Both the position numbers and the translations under genes were made by a program. A DNA stretch of 64,000 nt, taken from NCBI GenBank assembly GCA_039566865.1, contig CM076962.1, positions 9,232,743-9,296,742 of the forward strand. The letters are read 5' to 3'. A model generated the notes under the pieces. The model was given only the letters and a program-made list of their open reading frames with translations. It did not search any database and was not told where the DNA came from. This DNA comes from Aurelia coerulea (taxonomy: Eukaryota > Cnidaria > Scyphozoa > Semaeostomeae > Ulmaridae). Positions 26,701-38,461 of the stretch are shown here, piece after piece. Positions within the stretch are counted from its first letter, which is position 1, and every line of letters starts with the position of its first letter.

Positions 26701-29700
26701 ATAAACAAACATTGATTAATTAAATGTTTATTTTCTCAAAGAAAACAAAATATAAACACAAAAAGTGTCAATTAAGGTACTTTAGTAGCATTAATTCATA
26801 TTTTAAAGAGTATAGCATTCGTCGTTCTTTAAAACTTTAGTTTTGGCAGTAACTTCTCTTATAACACTATAATACTGCTGCAACAACTATTTTTGGAAAC
26901 ATTACTATAGACATTAGCTTTTTCTTTAGTCTTATTTTAGCTTTAATGCATAAACAAACCTCAATTAATTAAATGTTTATTTTCTAAATTAAAACAAAAT
27001 ATAAACAAAAAGTGGGGATTAACGTACCTTACTAGCTACAATTCATATTATAAAAAGTATTGCACACATCGTTTTTTAACCTTTAGTTCTGCTGGTTACT
27101 TCTTTTATAGCACTGTATAAGTGCTGCAGCAACAATTCTTGGAAACATTACTACATACATTAGCTTTTTCTTTAGTCTTATTTTAGCTTTAATGCATAAA
27201 CAAACCTCAATTAATTAAATGTTTATTTTCTAAATTAAAACAAAATATAAACAAAAAGTGGGGATTAACGTACCTTACTAGCTACAATTTATATTATAAA
27301 CAGTACTGCACACATCGTTCTTTAACCTTTAGTTCTGCTGGTTACTTCTTTTATAGCACTGTATAAGTGCTGCAGCAACAATTCTTGGAAACATTACTAC
27401 AGACATTAGCTTTTTCTTTAGTCTAATTTTAGCTTTAATGCATCAACAAACCTTAATTAATCAAGTGTTATTTTTCTCAATTAAAACAAAATATAAACAC
27501 AAAGTAGGGATTAACGTACCTTACTAGCTACAATTTCTATTATAATTAGTATTGCACATTTAGTTCTGCCAGTTACTTCATTTATAACACTATAATAATG
27601 CTGCAACAACTATTTTTGGAAACATTACTACAGACATTAGTTTTTCTTTAGTCTTATTTTAGCTTTAATGCATAAGTTAACCTCATTTTAATTAAATGTT
27701 TATTTTCTCAAAGAAAACAGAATATAAACACAAAAAGTGTCAATCAACGTACTTTAGTAGCAATTTATATTTTAAAGAGCATTCGCTGTTCTTTAAAACT
27801 TTAGTTTTGCCAGTAACTTCTCTTAAAGCACTATATTAGTAAGGCAACAACCATTTTTGGAATTATTACTGTAGACATTAGCTTTTTCTTTATTTTTATT
27901 TTAGCTTTAATGCATAAACAAACGTCAATTAATTAAATGTCATTTTTCTCAATTAAAACAAAATATAAACAAAAAGTTGGGATTAACGTACTTTACTAGC
28001 TACAATTTATATTAAAAACAGTATTGCACTTATCATTCTTTAAAACTTTAGTTCAACCAGTAACTTCTTTTAAAGCACTATATTAGTGCTGCAACAACCA
28101 TTTTTGGAAACATTACTACAGACATTAGCTTTTTCTTTAGTCTTATTTTAGCTTTAATGCATAAACAAACCTCAATTAATTAAATGTTAATTTTCTCAAT
28201 TAAAGCAAAATTTAAACAAAAAGTTGGGATTAACGTACCTTACTAGCTACAATTTATATTATAAACAGTATTGCACTTATCGTTCTCTAAAACTTTAGTT
28301 CTACCAGTAACTTCTTTTAAAGCACTATGTTAGTGCTGCAACAACCATTTTTGGAAACATTACTATAGAAATTAGTTTTTTCAATAGTCTTATTTTAGCT
28401 TTACTGAATAAACAAACATTGATTAATTAAATGTTTATTTTCTCAAAGAAAACAAAATATAAACACAAAAAGTGTCAATTAACGTACTTTAGTAGCATTA
28501 ATTCATATTTTAAAGAGTATAGCATTCGTCGTTCTTTAAAACTTTAGTTTTGCCAGTAACTTCTTTTATAGCACTATATTAGTGCTGCAACAACCATTTT
28601 TGGAAACATTACTATAGACATTAGCTTTTTCTTTAGTCTTATTTTAGCTTTAATGCATAAACAAACATCAATTAATTAAATGTTTATTTTCTCAATTAAA
28701 ACAAAATATAAACAAAAAGTGGGGATTAACGTACCTTACTAGCTACAATTCATATTATAAACAGTATTGCACACATCGTTTTTTAAAACTTTAGTTCTGC
28801 TGGTTACTTCTTTTATAGCACTGTATAAGTGCTGCAGCAACAATTCTTGGAAACATTACTACATACATTAGCTTTTTCTTTAGTCTTATTTTAGCTTTAA
28901 TGCATAAACAAAACTCAATTAATTAAATGTTTATTTTCTCAATTAAAACAAAATATAAACAAAAAGTGGGGATTAACGTACCTTACGAGCTACAATTTAT
29001 ATTATAAACAGTACTGCACACATCGTTCTTTAACCTTTAGTTCTGCTGGTTACTTCTTTTATAGCACTGTATAAGTGCTGCAGCAACAATTCTTGGAAAC
29101 ATTACTACAGACATTAGCTTTTTCTTTCGTCTTATTTTAGCTTTAATGCAAAAACAAACCTCAATTAATTAAATGTTTATTTTCTCAAAGAAAACAAAAT
29201 ATAAACACAAAAAGTTTCAATTAACGTACTTTAGTAGCATTAATTTATATTTTAAAGAGTATAGCATTCGTCGTTCTTTAAAACTTTAGTTTTGCCAGTA
29301 ACTTCTCTTATAACACTATAATAGTGCTGCAACAACTATTTTTGGAAACATTTCTATAGACATTAGTTTTTTCTTTAGTCTAAGTTTTAGCTTTCCTGAA
29401 TAAACAAACAGAGATTATTTAAATGTTCATTTTCTCAAAGAATACAAAATATAAACACAAAAAGTGTCAATTAACGTACTTTAGTAGCTTTAATTTATAT
29501 TTTAAAGATTACAGCATTCTGCGTTCTTTAAAACTTTAATTTTGCAAGTAACTTCTCTTATAGCACTATGTTAGTGCTGCAACAACCATTTTTGGAAACA
29601 TTACTAGAGACATTAGCTTTAACTTTAGTCTTATTTTAGCTTTACTGAGAAAAAAACAAACATCCATCAACTAAATGTTTAATTTCTCGATTAAAACAAA

Positions 29701-30458
29701 ATATAAACACGAAAAGTGTGGATTAACGTACTTTACTAGCTACAATTTATATTATAAACAGTATTGCACCAATCGTTCTTTAAACTTTAGTTTTGCCAGT
29801 AACTTCTCTTAAAGCACTATATTAGTAAGGCAACAACCATTTTTGGAAACATTACTATAGACATTAGCTTTTTCTTTAGTCTTATTTTAGCTTTAATGCA
29901 TAAACAAACTTCAATTAATTAAATGTTTATTTTCTCAATTAAAACAAAATATAAGCAAAAAGTGGGGATTAACGTACCTTACTAGCTACAATTTATATTA
30001 TAAACAGTATTGCACTTATCGTTTTTTAAAACTTTAGTTCTACCAGTAACTTCTTTTAAAGCACTATATTAGTGCTGCAACAACCATTTTTGGAAACATT
30101 ACTACAGACATTAGCTTTTTCTTTCGTCTTATTTTAGCTTTAATGCAAAAACAAACCTCAATTAATTAAATGTTTATTTTTTTTTTTTTTTTTTTTTTAT
30201 ATTCAATATAAAATTTTACAAGAACGAACTACTTAAGACACTACGTACAAGCTACTTTACTAAACTACGAGGACGATACCACGGAGTGCAAGAGACCGTG
30301 ACAACTCCGCAGCCATTAACATAGAGAACATGTAACTAAACTAGAATTAAATATACGGCTACGAAAAATACACATTAACGATTTTTACTGATAATTACTA
30401 AGGTTCGTTTCACTTTGCATGTCGGGCTAACTTTGGGCAGAGCAGGTCTTTTTACAAA

Positions 30459-30581
30459 ATGGGTGAAATTGGAGATTCGATATCAGATTTGGATGGATTT
30501 GTGCCCAATGAGCCTAACATCCAATGTGAAACAAACTTACAAGCAAAAGAAATAGAGGTAAGAGGACTTGGTGATTATTAA
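30459..30581 (+). other. Short ATG frame with a strong 5' splice-site match, antisense to the LINE tail
   Basis: ATG in good Kozak context (ACAAAATGG) opens a 40-codon frame beginning MGEIGDSISDLDGFVPNEPN. After codon 33 the sequence reads GAG|GTAAGA, close to the animal splice-donor consensus (30557/30558). In this frame the codons past that point soon reach TAA. It could be the first coding exon of a host gene carried in the retrotransposon's 3' part, an antisense unit of the element, or chance. I do not recognise the peptide. Confidence 0.3.
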
Positions 30582-30607
30582 GTGTAAAACAAAGGTTTAG
30601 AATTTCC

Positions 30608-31156
30608 TTAGTCAAACCGACCAGTTTGGTGAATGAAATTTAGAGTCAGTTCGAGAACATGTTTATTTACGTCACTAGAAAGGTCTTTATCACCATACAA
30701 TAAAAGTTGTACCAGAACGTTGTTCGAGAGGGTGTTGATTTGAACAAATGGTTGTAATACTACTGAAAGGCCAGCGAGAAGATCTCGTCGTTGGATGCTA
30801 AATGAAGGACAAAGCAGCAAAAAGTGCTCCGTATCCTCAATACCGTCATTTGTAGGGCACATTGGGTTTATGGTGTCCTTAAAGTTGTGCTTAAATTTGT
30901 GAAAATTTAATTTACTGAGACCGACTCTTATTTGGGAAAGATACGATAAACCTAATGGGTCATGAATCCCAAAGACAGGTTTTGCAGGGGGACGAATTAT
31001 TGATAAAAGCTTTGACTTAAAGGCAGCAATGGACGGTGTAATCCTAATCTCAGGATCGAGTTTATTCCATTCAGTTATGCAGTTAGGATAGAAACTAGAT
31101 TGATATTTTTCTGTTCTTGCCCTTAATCGCCCAATAACATCCAGATTGCGAAGAGT
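30608..31156 (-). CDS. C-terminal end of LINE ORF2 (reverse transcriptase protein), partial
   Basis: One frame is open for 182 codons, from the truncation point to TAA at 30608-30610; it carries on upstream of the internal ATG at 30860-30862. My translation shows YQSSFYPNCITEWNKL near the start, then SKLNFHKFKHNF, then MCPTNDGIEDTEHFLLLCPS. In the last of these, Cys...His-x4-Cys resembles the zinc-knuckle-like motif downstream of the polymerase domain in many animal LINE proteins. Only this tail survives; endonuclease and polymerase domains are absent, so the fragment is not functional. The frame has no stops or frameshifts, suggesting a young insertion. It depends on no promoter here. Confidence 0.8.
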   Translation of the reverse strand, partial: TLRNLDVIGRLRARTEKYQSSFYPNCITEWNKLDPEIRITPSIAAFKSKLLSIIRPPAKPVFGIHDPLGLSYLSQIRVGLSKLNFHKFKHNFKDTINPMCPTNDGIEDTEHFLLLCPSFSIQRRDLLAGLSVVLQPFVQINTLSNNVLVQLLLYGDKDLSSDVNKHVLELTLNFIHQTGRFD

Positions 31157-31157
31157 G

Positions 31158-33828
31158 TCTCAAAGAAAACAAAATATAAACACAAAAAGTTTCAATTAAC
31201 GTACTTTAGTAGCTATAATTTATATTTTAAAGAGTATAGCATTCGTTGTTCTTTAAAACTTTAGTTTTGCCAGTAACTTTTCTTATAGCACTATATTAGT
31301 GCTGCAACAACCATTTTTGGAAACATTACTATAGAAATTAGTTTTTTCAATAGTCTTATGTTAGCTTTACTTAATAAACAAACATAGATTAATTAAATGT
31401 TTATTTTCTCAAAGAAAACAAATATAAACATAAAAAGTGTCAATTAACGTACTTTAGTAGCATTAATTTATATTTTAAAGAGTATAGCATTCGTCGTTCT
31501 TTAAAACTTTAGTTTTGCCAGTAACTTCTCTTATAACACTATAATAGTGCTGCAACAACTATTTTTGGAAACATTTCTATAGACATTAGTTTTTTCTTTA
31601 GTCTAAGTTTTAGCTTTCCTGAATAAACAAACAGAGATTATTTAAATGTTCATTTTCTCAAAGAAAACAAAATATAAACACAAAAAGTGTCAATTAACGT
31701 ACTTTAGTAGCTTTAATTTATATTTTAAAGATTACAGCATTCTGCGTTCTTTAAAACTTTAATTTTGCAAGTAACTTCTCTTATAGCACTATGTTAGTGC
31801 TGCAACAACCATTTTTGGAAACATTACTAGAGACATTAGCTTTTAACTTTAGTCTTATTTTAGCTTTACTGAGAAAAAAACAAACATCCATAAACTAAAT
31901 GTTTAATTTCTCGATTAGAACAAAATATAAACACGAAAAGTGTGGATTAACGTACTTTACTAGCTACAATTTATATTATAAACAGTATTGCACCAATCGT
32001 TCTTTAAACTTTAGTTTTGCCAGTAACTTCTCTTAAAGCACTATATTAGTAAGGCAACAACCATTTTTGGAAACATTACTATAGACATTAGCTTTTTCTT
32101 TAGTCTTATTTTAGCTTTAATGCATAAACAAACTTCAATTAATTAAATGTTTATTTTCTCAATTAAAACAAAATATAAGCAAAAAGTGGGGATTAACGTA
32201 CCTTACTAGCTACAATTTATATTATAAACAGTATTGCACTTATCGTTTTTTAAATCTTTAGTTCTACCAGTAACTTCTTTTAAAGCACTATATTAGTGCT
32301 GCAACAACCATTTTTGGAAACATTACTACAGACATTAGCTTTTTCTTTCGTCTTATTTTAGCTTTAATGCAAAAACAAACCTCAATTAATTAAATGTTTA
32401 TTTTCTCAAAGAAAACAAAATATAAACACAAAAAGTTTCAATTAACGTACTTTAGTAGCTATAATTTATATTTTAAAGAGTATAGCATTCGTCGTTCTTT
32501 AAAACTTTAGTTTTGCCAGTAACTTTTCTTATAGCACTATATTAGTGCTGCAACAACCATTTTTGGAAACATTACTATAGAAATTAGTTTTTTCAATAGT
32601 CTTATATTTACTTAATAAACAAACATAGATTAATTAAATGTTTATTTTCTCAAAGAAAACAAAATATAAACACAAAAAGTTTCAATTAACGTACTTTAGT
32701 AGCTATAATTTATATTTTAAAGAGTATAGCATTCGTCGTTCTTTAAAACTTTAGTTTTGCCAGTAACTTCTCTTATAATCACTATATTAGTGCTGCAACA
32801 ACCATTTTTGGAAACATTACTATAGACATTAGTTTTTTCTTTAGTCTAATTTTAGCTTTCCTGAATAAACAAACAGAGATTATTTAAATGTTCATTTTCT
32901 CAAAGAAAACAAAATATAAACACAAAAAGTGTCAATTAACGTACTTTAGTAGCATTAATTTATATTTTAAAGAGTATAGCATTCGTCGTTCTTTAAAACT
33001 TTAGTTTTGCCAGTAACTTCTCTTATAACACTATAACAGTGCTGCAACAACTATTTTTGGAAACATTTCTATAGACATTAGTTTTTTCTTTAGTCTAAGT
33101 TTTAGCTTTCCTGAATAAACAAACAGAGATTATTTAAATGTTCATTTTCTCAAAGAAAACAAAATATAAACATAAAAAGTGTCAATTAACGTACTTTAGT
33201 AGCATTAATTTATATTTTAAAGAGTATAGCATTCGTCGTTCTTTAAAACTTTAGTTTTGCCAGTAACTTCTCTTATAACACTATAATAGTGCTGCAACAA
33301 CTATTTTTGGAAACATTTCTATAGACATTAGTTTTTTCTTTAGTCTAAGTTTTAGCTTTCCTGAATAAACAAACAGAGATTATTTAAATGTTCATTTTCT
33401 CAAAGAAAACAAAATATAAACACAAAAAGTGTCAATTAACGTACTTTAGTAGCTTTAATTTATATTTTAAAGATTACAGCATTCTGCGTTCTTTAAAACT
33501 TTAATTTTGCAAGTAACTTCTCTTATAGCACTATGTTAGTGCTGCAACAACCATTTTTGGAAACATTACTAGAGACATTAGCTTTTAACTTTAGTCTTAT
33601 TTTAGCTTTACTGAGAAAAAAACAAACATCCATAAACTAAATGTTTAATTTCTCGATTAAAACAAAATATAAACACGAAAAGTGTGGATTAACGTACTTT
33701 ACTAGCTACAATTTATATTATAAACAGTATTGCACCAATCGTTCTTTAAACTTTAGTTTTGCCAGTAACTTCTCTTAAAGCACTATATTAGTAAGGCAAC
33801 AACCATTTTTGGAAACATTACTATAGAC
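31158..33828 (+). repeat. 247-bp satellite array, block 4
   Basis: Mostly type A monomers with a subvariant containing GTCTAAGTTTTAGC and CAAACAGAGATT. Bases about 31570-32400 repeat 29340-30180 without the LINE, and about 33060-33828 repeat part of that again. Monomers near 33104 and 33354 are an almost exact tandem pair 250 bp apart. The block ends at the left target duplication of the next element. No gene is seen. Confidence 0.96.
33822..33828. repeat. TATAGAC target-site duplication, left copy
   Basis: Normal satellite reads ACTATAGACATTAG. The left copy ends directly at the CATGAG terminus. Confidence 0.88.
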
Positions 33829-34148
33829 CATGAGTAGTAGGACACAATTGGTTTGGATTGGAATAAATTAGGTTCTTTGCCCCCCTCGAAATGCCATAAA
33901 CATCCTTTCCTTGACTTTGGCAGCCTTTCTCAGCCATATTTTATTGTTTTGACGTCTTGGGTTCTCTGCTATATTATTGTGCTGCATGTTTTTAGGCCAA
34001 TAACCTTGGAATGACCACCTTAACTCTCCTGCGCATTATTATCCTACGCAGTGGTCTCCATCAAACTTCCACTGGAGGAAAAAGTTATGGGATGGTAATG
34101 AGGCCTCAATCTCATTGTCAACTTTCGGATGATGCGCGTAACTTTCGC
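33829..34148 (+). repeat. Left 320-bp terminal inverted repeat
   Basis: Begins CATGAGTAGTAGG and ends GTAACTTTCGC. It differs from the right copy at TTGCCCCCCTCG versus TTGCCTACCTCG and at one base in ATTATTATCC. A frame that opens inside it at 34011 (to 34364) is partly repeat sequence and matches no protein I know. Confidence 0.92.
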
Positions 34149-35204
34149 TTTACCTTATATGGGATCTGCCATGCCATACGTCATAGGTTTTTTAGGTTTA
34201 GGTTTTCACGAGCCAATGACAGAAAGGCTTGTTGGGGGGTGAACTTGAGCGAGAACACACTTTTAAAACAGGCGGGAATGGAAGTGAATTTTGGGATAGA
34301 AAGCGCGCCAGATTTGATTCGGAAGGTTTCAAGCCCTCCATTGGAGAACAAAAGCAACATGTGAGAGCTGTTGTGAACATCGCCAACACTTTCGTCTCTG
34401 ATTATTGAAACAGGATCCTGTGTGAGGTGGTAAGATTACTAGTTATTGCTTGGGCCTTTATTCTATAAGATAACAACAGTGATGGCTTTCTTATGTTTTA
34501 ATAAAAGCAAAAAGACGGTTTTCAAGAGAAGCTGTGATGGCATGAGATTGCCTAGCTTGGCCTAGGCTCAATCGATCATTCAATAATGCAAAATAAAATC
34601 AATAAACAACTTGGTGTCGCATTCTGCCTGATCGGTTAAAATCCTACTTCATATTTCAATATTCCTGAGCAACTAATTGATCAGATTTTTAGGAGATCGG
34701 GGAGCAGTATCATTCATCATTTGTAAGAGTCTTAACTGCATACAACAGTAGATAAGCCAAGTCAGTTTGTAAGCTTTTTAATGAGAGCAGTCATGGTAAC
34801 CCCCATTCAGCCATGTATGAATTTACTGGCTGTCTTGCTGGGGGCAATGGAATGAAAATGAAGAAAAATTTTGTAACTTGAGGAAGATAACTTTGCAATA
34901 TTTTAATAATTATATTAAAAACTTGTCATTGTGTGGCCTGACCAGTGGGGGGAAACAGATATATTTTAGATGCAGCAAGTTCCTAATTCCTACAGAATTG
35001 TAATGTTGATCATAAAAAAAGGAAACTCGGTGCAATTTTTTGTTGATTTTGCTTGACCAACAGAAGCATACAGAACTGGCTCCAAAAAGGGCAAAGCAGT
35101 TCTCAAAATTTTGCAAGAGTCCATTTTCAACGAAGAGTGTGTTCTTTTGAAGCATAATTTCTGACAATCAATGTAAAGCATAACAAATTTTAGATCTAAA
35201 ACTC
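34149..35204. other. Element interior, no supported gene
   Basis: Unique-looking non-satellite DNA. It includes AATAAAAGC near 34500 and AATAAA-like words near 34590, but no coding frame, RNA gene or transposase motif that I can support. A stretch near 34931-34956 (GTGGCCTGACCAGTGGGGGG) resembles the ends of the possible miniature element that follows. Short frames on the minus strand at 34910-35256 read through that element-like DNA. Confidence 0.5.
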
Positions 35205-35619
35205 TTGACGTGGCCATGGAAGGGGGTATGGGGGCACTTGCCCCCACTTTTGCCAAAATGCTCCTTGCTATTCTTTTAAAACCGAAGAGAAATTAGCTGA
35301 GTACAGGTTGGTAAGAATTTCCGAAAAATGTTAAATCTTACATGGCAAATACTCTGGCAAATATGGAATCAGGGGATGTTTCTTTAAAAATTTCCCTTAT
35401 GCTCTGATTTGTAGGATAATTGTCACAAAACTGTCAAAGTTTCCTTTCCTAGTAGCTAATGGCAAGCATAATAGTGGGAGATGCAAAGCTAAAGTAAAGG
35501 GTGTGGTCCCAAATTTGATTCCTTTTTTTTCAGATACTCTTCTTTCTTCAAGACTTAAGATTTTGCCCTAGACCCCCTTGTTTCAATGCCTCCCCACATT
35601 TACCCTGGTCACGCCACTG
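35205..35619. mobile_element. Possible miniature element with weak inverted ends
   Basis: The left end TTGACGTGGCCATGG and, inverted, the right end GTGGCGTGACCAGGG are similar. They are followed by G-rich or C-rich words (GGGGGCACTTGCCCCC on the left, GACCCCCTTG on the right) that are common near the ends of animal MITEs. No clear target duplication is seen. The match between ends is imperfect, so this is tentative. Confidence 0.35.
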
Positions 35620-35624
35620 TCTAC

Positions 35625-35670
35625 TAGCAAGATAACATAAAGAACTAGAGTTCTTTATGTTATTTTGCTA
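35625..35670. repeat. 46-bp near-perfect palindrome (22-bp arms, 2-nt centre)
   Basis: Left arm TAGCAAGATAACATAAAGAA plus CT, centre AG, then the inverse arm ending TGTTATTTTGCTA. There is one non-complementary position, a G.T that would be a G.U pair in RNA. It lies just beyond the possible miniature element. The loop is too short for a typical microRNA precursor. Confidence 0.8.
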
Positions 35671-37671
35671 CTTGCTTGGTCAGAATATCCTTTGGACCTT
35701 TGAGCACATTGTGGCCAGCAGAGACATTAAGTACTGTATTTTGCACAACATAATTTGACTTCAAAGAAAATTACCAGGTTCTCAGAAAAGAAAATATCTT
35801 TTGCAGCTCTGCTGCGCACAAAGCTATATTGTAAAGTTTCAAAATTGTTATGAATTCATTGGCCATCATTGCAGGAAGCAGCTTCTTATGGGGGGGGGGC
35901 AAATTGTTCTGAAAACAATTGAGAAAACAATACATCTAATGAAATGCTTGTGACGTAGCACTACTGTTTTCAAAATTATTTGGGCTTGAGCCCCCCTGCC
36001 CCAAATTCCAATGGGCCTGCATTGTACTGAGAACATGGATTGTGAAGATTCAATTGCTTATTTCATACTTACATGATACTTGAAGAATCATCTTCATGAA
36101 AGAAAAACATCAAAATTGAATACTTTGTCATGCTCATAGATCGAAAATTGCTATCTATGTGCTTATCTGTTGCATAATACATTAATTTAAACTGATATTT
36201 GATAATCAAAAACAACAAAAATATGTTTCCCGCTCCTGCAACAAAATGGAAAGGTGAGGGAACAGTTGAGCTTTAGTAAGTGCCTCTTAGGTATTCCCAG
36301 GAGCAGCTCTAAACATTTTGCAAAAGAGTATAAATTGCTACTTGCAATGGTGGCACCACGGGAGGGGGCTGGGGGGACAGACTCCAAAATGTGGAAAAGA
36401 TTGTCAAAGAAAATGATATAAAATTAGTTGGGTTTACCTGTAGGCTGGAAAATTAGGTCAGAATCCCTCCCCAACACCTTTCAAATATTTTGGAGTTGGT
36501 GCCATCACTTGCTGGTTGCGAAGCTGTTCATTGTGCCCTGTCATAACCTTGCTTTTGAAATATCATAAACTGAATTCAGTGTAATGTGTGCCTAAAGTAT
36601 CATTGTTGATCTTTATTGTCAGCCATGTGAAAATCATAAACTAATCCTTAATCAATGCTCAATCATATACAATCATTGTAATGTATTTTTTCCTTTTGTT
36701 TCTTGTCTGTAGTTTTGTAAAACCCTTTGATGCAGTTCATTTTTAGTATTTAATTGTTTGTACTTTGTTTAGAATTGTTTGTAGGATGGATTGATAATCA
36801 AATAAAGCTGAAAAGTGGAAAAAATTCAACATCGCATAAAGTTAAGTCAACACATTTTTTCACAAGAAACTGCTTGTAAGCAACTCTGTTCTGCTCAGAT
36901 CACAAAAAATATTAGAAACAACAGTAATGTACTGGAAAATTTACTCAAGAAACTACTTATAATATTCTGATAAAGGAAATCCTTGACATCTTTTTATTTC
37001 ATATTGAATGGCTCCTTTATCATCTTAAGAGTAATAATGTTGAAACAATACTATGAAGACTCTGAAGATGATAAATTACTCAAAGGGGTGAAAAATCCTT
37101 GATTTGAAATGTTCTCAAGGTGCAGGAGTGAACACGAAGCCTGTTATGGAACCTATAACATACTCCTCCTCAGAAACTTTGAGTATGCAAAATCTGATCA
37201 TTTTAAGAAACTTTCAGCACTGGCCTAAATTCTTGGTTTTTTAGAAATATGTGTGTATTTTAATAGATAAAAAGGACCAAGCTCCAGTCCCTGCATCATT
37301 TCACAAAATTCACCTCCATAACAAAACACTTTCAACAAACTTTTGCACCAAAAATGTTTCCGAAAAAGTCCTTCCTTTCAAAAATTTGTGGAAACTAATT
37401 TCATTATTGAGTACAATCATAGACGATTTTCAGTATATCAAAATCAAAAATCTACACAAACCACCTTGCGATGGATCTTAACACAAACTCATGATTTCAA
37501 ATTACTAGGAGTTGAAGAATGCTCAAGCTATATAGAAACTGCACCAGGAAGCAGATTATGTTATGCATTGCAGAATGCAAAGAGTTTGTGTTTTGTGAGC
37601 CTAAGTCCAGGCCAGAGGGGCAATTGCTAGCCAGTAGAGTCACAGGGGAGGGACTTCACTATCTGATCAGA
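35671..37671. other. Element interior, no supported gene
   Basis: About 2 kb of non-satellite DNA without a supported gene. It contains a G-run at about 35890-35899, C-rich words near 35990-36010 (GAGCCCCCCTGCCCC) and a G-rich stretch at 36359-36380 (GGGAGGGGGCTGGGGGG) of the sort found at MITE ends. The stretch 36530-36815 is T-rich and ends TCAAATAAAGCTG, which looks like a transcript 3' end with an AATAAA signal on the plus strand, but no upstream coding sequence is recognisable. The frames at 37251-37630 are unassigned and probably not genes. Confidence 0.45.
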
Positions 37672-38034
37672 CAGGGATGTGCACCAGTTTTGGGGTAGTT
37701 TTTGGCCTGAAAATTCTGGAATTGGGGTATACTTTTACTGGAAAATTTCTGGGATTGAGGTTGATTGTTATACTAAAAATTCTGGTAGTGGGTGTTCAAT
37801 GTCCCCATTGATTCAGAACAGGCATGTTCTGCTTGTGGTCATATATGAGAGGATATCCTTTCTTTTGCCTTGAAATTGAATGCCCCTTTAAAATTGAATT
37901 GTTTTTGTTACTTCTTCAAAATTCTGGGATTGGGTATGAATATCTAAATCTAACCGATATTCTGGGATAAGGTATATATCTGACCAAAATTCTGGGATTG
38001 GGTCATAACAGAAATCCTGGAGGTGCACACCCTG
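37672..38034. mobile_element. hAT-like miniature element with internal TTCTGGGATTG repeats
   Basis: Ends CAGGGATGTGCACC and, inverted, CAGGGTGTGCACCTCC, a short terminal inverted repeat of the CAGGG type common in hAT-family elements. The interior has at least six degenerate copies of AAATTCTGGGATTGGG near both ends (from about 37717 and up to about 38001); such subterminal repeats are where hAT transposases are known to bind. I see no convincing 8-bp target duplication (TGATCAGA versus TATGATTT), so it is either old or the ends are slightly misplaced. It carries no protein. Confidence 0.6.
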
Positions 38035-38461
38035 TATGATTTATAGATTGCGATGTTTTCTGGCAATAGTTGAACTTGTTGCAGGGGTAACGTTGAGTAT
38101 TTCACAGATTTGGACAACTTTAAAGATACCCATTGGTATATCATGAAATCATGCTATTTCAATTGCTAAAAAAATTTATATTTAACGCTATGGTAACAAT
38201 ATTGAAACTACGAAGCCGTGATATATTTTTGGCATAATTCTGCTCGATGTATTTAATTTGAGACTAAACTTTTCAAGAGACTGCTAAGATTGCCTTTTGA
38301 TGAATGCATGAGAAACAGTATTGTTGGACCAGACCACACAGACACAAAATAAGGTTGCTAACAATATGATTAAATAAGTTATGAACTGTTGGCAATATTT
38401 GCTCATATAAACATAATTTTTCAAAGCAAAAAACCATCTCTTGAAAATTGTTGGGGGGGGG

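Larger units (their letters stand above)
5046..30180 (+). repeat. 247-bp satellite array, block 3 (longest uninterrupted stretch)
   Basis: About 25 kb, roughly 100 monomers, with no foreign insertion. From 5 to 14 kb, A and B monomers are mixed and many are mosaic. From 14.8 to 16.8 kb the monomers are close to consensus and sometimes alternate A/B. Type C short monomers appear near 16.9, 19.1 and 24.6 kb. Partly deleted monomers occur near 17.8, 20.2 and 22.06 kb. Near-identical multi-monomer copies occur at 22391-23170 versus 23636-24415 and at about 25790-26840 versus 27497-28547. No gene, RNA gene or regulatory site beyond the repeat is supported. Confidence 0.97.
30181..31157 (-). mobile_element. 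5'-truncated non-LTR retrotransposon (LINE) insertion
   Basis: A foreign insert of about 977 bp in the satellite. Its left edge is a T-run (30177-30198), the poly(A) tail of an element lying on the minus strand. The right part is an open frame for the end of a reverse-transcriptase protein that breaks off at the satellite junction at 31157/31158, which is typical 5' truncation. The satellite reads TTTATTTT before and TCTCAAAG after, so the target duplication is at most a base or so. The paralogous satellite at about 32395-32405 has the same site empty. Bases 30199-30607 are 3' non-coding sequence, apart from the antisense frame listed separately. Confidence 0.85.

Noticed and set aside
34011..34364. 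117-residue frame as a transposon protein
   Set aside because: Its first 46 or so codons lie in the terminal inverted repeat, the rest shows no domain, and an overlapping frame is open on the other strand. I cannot support it as a gene.
35625..35670. microRNA precursor
   Set aside because: A 2-nt loop and 22-bp stem are too short for a normal precursor, and there is no flanking stem.
37251..37630. Two overlapping plus-strand frames (76 and 95 residues)
   Set aside because: Low-complexity, AT-biased composition, no recognisable motif, and two frames open at once.
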